A stretch of 64,000 nt of DNA, from assembly GCA_039707655.1 (NCBI GenBank), contig CM077664.1, positions 120,998,485 through 121,062,484 on the forward strand, read 5' to 3'. This document shows positions 58,676 to 64,000 of this stretch, piece after piece (within the stretch, counting starts at the first letter, position 1; each line of letters begins with the position of its first letter). This stretch comes from Elymus sibiricus. Its lineage: Eukaryota > Streptophyta > Magnoliopsida > Poales > Poaceae. The notes beneath the pieces were generated by a model, which was not told the origin of the DNA, did not search any database, and worked only from the letters and a program-made list of their open reading frames with translations. Made by a program: the position numbers and the translations under genes.

Positions 58676-58828
58676 CTGTGTAAGTACATCGAAAGGCATG
58701 TTAAGCACAATAGGCTAAACATCAACCAAATATATCCATGGTAGACAACATAATCTCCAAATGATAGCTTCAGTGTGCAGGTTTAAGCACGCTAGTTAAG
58801 CAAAACAAGAAGTGGAAAGGTGTGTTAA

Positions 58829-60530
58829 CTACATAGTTCATACTTGCACATATAGAACATCACATTGTGAATAACTGAAATAAACAAGGCATACTAAATA
58901 CAACCAAAGATAGCAATTGAAACTCGACATATGCTAACTACAAACAACCGAACAACCATAAACCGTTAAAAGAGGCATATGGTCGCTACAACAGGCTTAA
59001 CAGCAAGAAAATATAGTCATTCATATTGATATTGTTGAAACTGGTATTGATGAAATTGAACTGCAAAGTTCATACTTGCACGTATAGAACATCACAATGT
59101 GAATAACTGAAATAAACAAGGCATACTACATACAACCAAAGATAGCAATTGAAACTGGACATATGCTAACTACAAACAACCGAACAACCAAAAACCGTTA
59201 AAAGAGGCATATGGTCGCTACAACAGGCTTAACATCAAGCAAATGTAGTCATTCATATTGGTATTGTTGTAACGGTATTGATGAAATTGAACTGCAAAGT
59301 TCATACTTGCACATATAGAACATCACATTGTGAATAACTGAAATAAACAAGACATACTACATACAACCAAAGATAGCAGTTGAAACTAGACATATGCTAA
59401 CTACAAACAACCGAACAACCAAAAACCGTTAAAAGAGGCATATGGTCGCTACAACAGGCTTAACAGGAAGCAAATATAGTCATTCATATTGGTATTGTTG
59501 AAACTGGTATTAATGAAATTGAACTGCAAAGTTCATACTTGCACATATAGAACATCACATTGTGAATAACTGAATTAAACAAGGCATACTACATACAACC
59601 AAAGATAGCAATTGAAACTGGACATATGCTAACTACAAACAACCGAACAACCAAAAACTGTTAAAAGAGGCATATGGTCGCTACAATAGGCTTAACAGCA
59701 AGCAAATATAGTCATTCATATTGGTATTGTTGAAACTGGTATTGATGAAATTGAACTGCAAAGTTCATACTTGCATATATAGAACATCACTTTGTGAATA
59801 ACTGAAATAAACAAGGCATACTATATACAACCAAAGATAGCAATTGAAACTGGACATATGCTAACTACAAACAACCGAACAACCAAAAACCATTAAAAGA
59901 GGCATATGGTCGCTACAACAGGCTTAACAGCAAGCAAATATAGTCATTCATATTGGTATTGTTGAAACTGGTATTGATGAAATTGAACTGCAAAGTTCAT
60001 ACTTGCACATATAGAACATCACATTGTGAATAACTGAAATAAACAAGGCATACTACATACAACCAAAGATAGCAATTGAAACTGGACATATGCTAACTAC
60101 AAACAATCGAACAACCAAAAACCGTTGAAAGAGGCATATGGTCGCTACAACAGGCTTAACATCAAGCAAATATAGTCATTCATATTGGTATTGTTGAAAC
60201 TGGTATTGATGAAATTGAACTGCAAAGTTCATACTTGCACATATAGAACATCACATTGTGAATAACTGAAATAAACAAGGCATACTACATACAACCAAAG
60301 ATAGCAATTGAAACTGGACATATGCTAACTACAAACAACCGAACAACCAAAAACCGTTAAAAGAGGCATATGGTCGCTACAATAGGCTTAACAGCAAGCA
60401 AATGTAGTCGTTCATATTGGTATTGTTGAAACTGGTATTGATGAAATTGAACTGCAAAGTTCATACTTGCACATATATAACATCACATTGTGAATAACTG
60501 AAATAAATAAGGCATACTACGAACAAACAA
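58829..60530. repeat. 232-bp tandem array, about 7.3 copies
   Basis: The word CTGCAAAGTTCATACTTGCA recurs at 59061, 59292, 59524, 59756, 59988, 60220 and 60452, with a first, slightly different unit at 58829. Periods are 231-232 bp. Units differ at only a few positions each. No splice site or gene in the unit. Confidence 0.95.
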
Positions 60531-60588
60531 AAACAAATCATGGGATTCCCCCTGTGAAGAGGCACGGCAAAACAAATCATGGGTTTCC

Positions 60589-61149
60589 TCACTTGTCGAA
60601 GATGGGATCCTTCCCATTGGAAGAGCACGGACTCTGGGTGCGCTCCATGTTGTCGCAGATGGGCTCCTTCACCTTGGAAGAGCACGGCTGTAGGGTGCCC
60701 TCCCTGATGTCGCAGATGGGCTCTTCCCCCTTGGAAGAGCTGGAGAGGGTGCCCTCCTCGTGGTCGCCGTCGATGAGGTCTGACTTGGCAGCTGAGGATC
60801 CCAAGCCAGCGTCGCAGAACGTCTCCTTCAAAAATGACAAAAGGGGCTCCATGGCGATGAAGGATAGCAAATTGTTGACAACGTGCCAAAGGAGATCAGC
60901 GGCAGGGCCATCGAGGAGATCGACGGCGGTTGAACCCGAGGGGTTGGGGGTGGGCAACTTAACCTGTGACATAGCACGCGTCAAGCCGTCGCTGTCGACG
61001 ACCTTGATGTCGTAGCCAGCATCCACGACATACCAGAATACTCTAGCCCGCTGATTGAAAGCCTCCGGCTAGTCATCGTCGTTAGCTTCGTCGGCGGCCA
61101 CCACGCCGATGTCGGGCGAAGAGGCCGCGATAAACCTCTTTTGGGCCAT
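60589..61149 (-). pseudogene. Second gene of CACTA B, one TAG, with 19-residue repeats
   Basis: ATG at 61149 (MAQKRFIAASSPDIG) opens a frame that runs to TGA 60591-60589 with a single TAG at 61071-61069 (context DDD*PEAFNQRARVFWYV). Residues after it include VVDAGYDIKVVDSDGLTRAM and a conserved-looking DLLWHVVNNLLSF. The C-terminus is three tandem 19-residue repeats (57 bp each, 60600-60770) around EEPICDI, KEPICDN and KDPIFDK. No known domain. It precedes the B3 exons on the same strand, as the 34064-34558 gene does in CACTA A, but shows no similarity to it that I can see. The upstream proline/serine/threonine-rich open stretch to 61467 has no ATG start. Confidence 0.5.
60600..60770 (-). repeat. 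57-bp coding repeat, three copies
   Basis: TTGGAAGAGC(ACGG) at 60617, 60674 and 60731, period exactly 57 bp. Confidence 0.88.
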
Positions 61150-61490
61150 TCGCTCCTCAAGCTCCCCGGGAAGCGTAGCCGAGCTTAGGCTGCGACGCTC
61201 TGGAGTGGGGGAGGGGGTGGGGATGGGGATCTGTGGGAAAGCGGGCGGTTCACAAGCGTCATCTAAGAAACTCAGGGCGGCGAGGGTATGTTGATCGGTG
61301 GGTAACCTGCACGGGTAGACCGGTAGAGGTTGACGATGGAGGCGGCGCGGTGGCGGTGACCTAGCTAGGTTTTGAGCGAGGGATTGGGGTGTGTGTGAAG
61401 TGTGAATGGAGGTTTTGGGGGGTGTGTGTGTGGAGGGGGGCCAAGGTGGTGTTTGAGGAAATGCCACGGCTATTGAAAATTTTACTAGGC
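61150..61490 (-). other. Upstream region of the CACTA B gene
   Basis: GT-rich on the plus strand (proline/threonine codons on minus). It may be 5' untranslated sequence or promoter of the 60589-61149 gene. Confidence 0.4.
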
Positions 61491-61495
61491 GGGAG

Positions 61496-61929
61496 TAAAA
61501 TGCCGGGGCTACTGAAAATTTGGATCAAGGGGTTGAAGCAGAGCGGGAGTAACAAACATCACACACGGTCCAAACATAATAATCGTGTGGTATCAAACAG
61601 AAAAACCCTCCAGGTGGGCAGATATTTTTTAGATTGCGAGGGATGTAGGCGGTAGTAAAATGCCGGGGCTACTGAAAATTTGGATCAAGGGATTGAAGCA
61701 GAGCGGGAGTAACAGACATCGTACATGGTCCAAACATAATAATCGTGTGCTATCAAACATAAAAACCCTCCAGGCGAGCAGATATTTCAGAGATTGCGAG
61801 GGATGCAGGCGGGAGTAAAATGCCGGGGCTACTAAAAATTTGGATCAAGGGATTGAAGCAGAGCGGGAGTAACAGACATCGCACACGGTCGAAACATAAT
61901 AATCGTGTGCTATCAAACAGAAAAACCCT
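61496..61929 (+). repeat. 160-bp tandem repeat, 2.7 copies, at the edge of CACTA B
   Basis: TAAAATGCCGGGGCTACT starts at 61496, 61656 and 61816 (period exactly 160). Each copy continues with TTTGGATCAAGGG and AAACATAATAATCGTGTG. The third copy is cut after AAAAACCCT by retrotransposon gag sequence. Confidence 0.92.
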
Positions 61930-63225
61930 GACACGGCGCTCGACGCCGCCAAGGCCAAGAGCAAGGACGTCAAGCGCAAGGGCCCGGCTGTGCTCGCGGC
62001 GGAGCCCGAGCAGAAGCGCGGCCGTGGCCGCGACGAGCCCAGGAAGGACAGTCGGCCGCTCTACGCCTTCCACAACGTGCGCTCCCACAGCACCGAAGAC
62101 TGTCAGGAGCTCAAGCTGCTCCGCGACGAGCGCCAAAGCCGCCGAGACAACTGCAATGGCCGCGGCGCCGGCCGTGGAGGTGGCTGCGGCAGCAACCGTT
62201 GGGACAGCCGCAACGGCAGCAGCAACTTCCGCCAGGGTTGGCGCGACCAGCCTCGTGAGGCCGTCTGGCGCGACCAGCCTCGTGAGGCAGACCCCCAGGG
62301 CAATGCCGCTCTTCCGCCGCTGCCGCCGCCACCCCGGAGGAACGACATCAATCGGCCTGATGAGGGCGCTGGGGGCTACCAGGAGCCCCGCGCGGTCGCC
62401 TGCATCCTTGGCGGGTCCCAAGCCCCCGCGTCCTTCCGCCACTTCAAGCAGCTCTCTCGTGAGGTGTATGCCGCCCTCCCAAGGCCCGAGGCCGCGTGAC
62501 CCCTCAAGTGGTCGCAGTACGCCATCACCTTCGACTCCAAGGACCACCCCAAATCCACGGCCTCCGCAGGCGCGCTCCCCATGCTGTGCACCCCCACCAT
62601 CAGCAACGTTGCGGTCACCAAGACCCTCATCGACAGGGGCGCCGGCCTGAACGTGATCTCCATCGAGACCTTCGAGACGCTCCAGGTGCCCTATGACCAG
62701 CTGATGCCGACCAGGCCCTTCTCCGGAGTGACCGATGGCTCCACCATCCCTCTGGGGCGAGTGCGCCTCCCCGTCACCTTCGGCACCTGCAAGAACTACC
62801 ACACCGAGCTCATCGACTTCGACGTCGCGCACATCGGCCTGCCTTACAACGCCATCTTGGGCTACCCAGCTCTCACCAAGATCATGGCGGCCACCCATCA
62901 AGCCTACAACGTCCTCAAGATGCCCGGCTGCAGCGGCATCATCACCGTCGCCTGTGACGAGAAGGACGCGGCCAGCACCCTCGAGCGTGCCTACAAGGCC
63001 GCCGCGGTCATGCACCCAGCCGACGAGGACGCGACCGAGCCTTCTGAGCCCGCGCTCGCAAAGAAGAAGCAGCTGTTCTCTCAGGACCGCGCCGAGACAA
63101 AGAAGGTGTCGGTGGACGGCAGCGGCTCCGGCCCTGCCTTCACCATCGGCACAGGCCTCCCCCTGCATAGGAAAGCACGCTTGTCACCTTCCTTCGGGCA
63201 AACTCGGATGTTTTCGCCTGGGGGG
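61930..63225 (+). pseudogene. gag end, aspartic protease and RT start (Tat)
   Basis: One frame from about 61930 to 63165 with a TGA at 62497-62499. The gag end has a basic region and a zinc-knuckle-like remnant (PLYAFHNVRSHSTEDCQELK), then a glycine/arginine-rich linker. The protease active site reads LIDRGAGLNVIS, where D-S/T/G-G is expected, so arginine replaces a small residue. The second protease landmark is LPYNAILGYPALTK. After a frame shift near 63165 the RT leader follows. In intact elements the protease matures gag-pol. Here the stop, the active-site change and the truncations make it inactive. A 471-codon frame on the opposite strand is its GC-rich shadow. Confidence 0.82.
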
Positions 63226-63500
63226 CAGAGCAGCCATTGTAGGGGAGAGATCTCCGGTTCCCACCACCCTCGACCTTGTACTCTCTCTCTCGCACCCGAG
63301 CAATACCAACCAAGCAGGAGTAGGGTCTTACACCGCAAGGTGGCCCAAACCTGGGTAAACCACTGAGTCCACGGTCCGTCCCTCGCTAGCGCGCTCTCGC
63401 CGTAGCCTCGCCGCCGCTTAGCCGTGGTAGGAGACAAAGTGGTAGAACGAGCTCACCCCAGTGCTCGAACCTTTGGGTCCCCGGAGCCCGACTTCCGACA
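63226..63500 (+). mobile_element. 3' part of the Tat LTR
   Basis: AGAGCAGCCATTGTAG to CTTCCGACA, aligned with 8062-8338 with about 13 differences by eye. Ends with the same CCGACA. Confidence 0.88.
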
Positions 63501-64000
63501 CGCGGTTATCGGCGAGATGCTTCCATCAGTGGGCCCGCTTGGTCCATCACTTTTGACCGACAGCGAGAGAGGTTATAATTTGACTTAGGAGGGGATTAAA
63601 TTTTGGTTTGTCTTACGATATTGGTCATGCTATATATGAGATTACATAATATACTTTGAGCACATGTGTACGCATGAATCCCTTCCACCAGATCAAAGTG
63701 GGGGGGGGGGGGCGAGCATATATATACACGACGCGTCATGAACCTCGCTCTGTGGGGGGACTGTGCGATTTTCGACGCATGTGCCACATCAATGGTGCGC
63801 ACTGGGTATTCAAACATATGCATGCATCACGCACCTCCATACATATGTTTGGGACACATACATGCAGTGGTTGTCTTCGGACACTCTCCCCTCGATTGGT
63901 TATCGGCGGGAAGCCTATATATTCGTGGGCCCGCATGGACATCCATCACTTCGACCGACAAGGAGAGAGGTTACCAGGGTGGATTCTTCTTCTTTGGTTC
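63501..64000. other. Right flank with a 394-bp-spaced repeat, no gene
   Basis: GGTTATCGGCG occurs at 63504 and 63898. Each is followed by GTGGGCCCGC(T/A)TGG, TCCATCACTT, GACCGACA and GAGAGAGGTTA over about 75 bp. A run of about 12 G lies near 63701. The unit could be part of a tandem repeat continuing beyond the window. Confidence 0.6.

Larger units (their letters stand above)
56644..61929. mobile_element. CACTA transposon B, same family as CACTA A
   Basis: Begins CACTGGTACAGCGAGC (CACTAG mutated to CACTGG). The first 100 bp match 31532 onward. Subterminal GTGTGCGA or ACACACG words run to 57400. It carries the B3-like gene, a MITE, a 232-bp array, another gene (60589-61149) and three 160-bp repeats, then is cut at about 61930 by retrotransposon sequence. 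The far terminus is not seen. No transposase. Confidence 0.78.
61930..63500 (+). mobile_element. Doubly truncated Tat retrotransposon (gag-protease-RT start joined to LTR end)
   Basis: The left edge starts inside gag with no LTR. The right part is the last 275 bp of the LTR of the element at 7425-8338. RT starts (FLRANSDVFAW near 63190-63225) and is directly joined at a G run to the LTR just after its TATA position. About 6 kb expected between RT and the 3' LTR is absent. Same family as the element at 1-8338, judged by the LTR. Confidence 0.85.

Noticed and set aside
58829..60530. CRISPR-like array
   Set aside because: The units are 232 bp direct repeats with no distinct spacers, inside a plant transposon. 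It is a tandem repeat.
61753..63168. A 471-codon open frame on the minus strand
   Set aside because: It lies opposite the recognisable gag-protease coding sequence and across the 160-bp CACTA repeats. The protein is alanine/glycine/valine-rich with no known motif. It is a GC-rich shadow.

Overview
The window is repeat-dominated plant DNA from a large grass genome, most likely a wheat-tribe (Triticeae) chromosome. It holds no bacterial-type operon, rRNA or tRNA that I can recognise. The evidence is stacked Ty3/gypsy LTR retrotransposons of the Tat and Athila types, CACTA and Mutator-like DNA transposons, Stowaway-type MITEs, and a few intron-containing plant genes (NAC, F-box/DUF295, B3). All calls come from reading the sequence; family names are from memory of typical features, and no database was searched.

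Layout 1-31.5 kb: a nest of retrotransposons. The outermost is a minus-strand Athila-type element (24983-31525; LTR, primer-binding site, gag, protease, RT, RNase H, integrase). A plus-strand Athila-type element (3' end 22572-24982) is inserted in its 3' region. A minus-strand Tat-type element (8339-22571) is inserted in that. A plus-strand Tat-type element (3' part, 1-8338) is inserted in the third. The minus Tat element also holds a solo LTR with perfect 5-bp target duplications (12371-15770) and a truncated LTR with an attached deletion (17228 to about 19790). Both Tat elements carry, between pol and the 3' LTR, an intron-containing gene on the strand opposite to pol.

Layout 31.5-41 kb: a CACTA terminus (31532) with a four-exon B3-like gene, then a second CACTA-type terminus (34749) followed by dense subterminal repeats and three copies of a roughly 0.5-0.6 kb unit. 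A NAC-domain gene fragment follows (40125-40855).

Layout 41-50 kb: the most gene-like stretch. Two minus-strand F-box/DUF295 genes (42496-44350 and 46600-48416) both carry disabling changes. Each has a nearly identical 1.05-1.1 kb block upstream.

Layout 50-64 kb: a Mutator-like element with a perfect 9-bp target duplication (50951-51973), a 1.3-kb GA/GT-rich tract, and a candidate plant gene whose last visible exon is followed by a second CACTA element of the 31532 family (56644 to about 61929). That element carries the same B3-like gene and a 232-bp tandem array. Last come a doubly truncated relative of the window's first retrotransposon (61930-63500) and a flank with a 394-bp-spaced repeat.

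Nearly every coding region is broken by stops or frameshifts. Possible exceptions are the NAC fragment and the B3 gene of the first CACTA element, whose visible exons join in frame.
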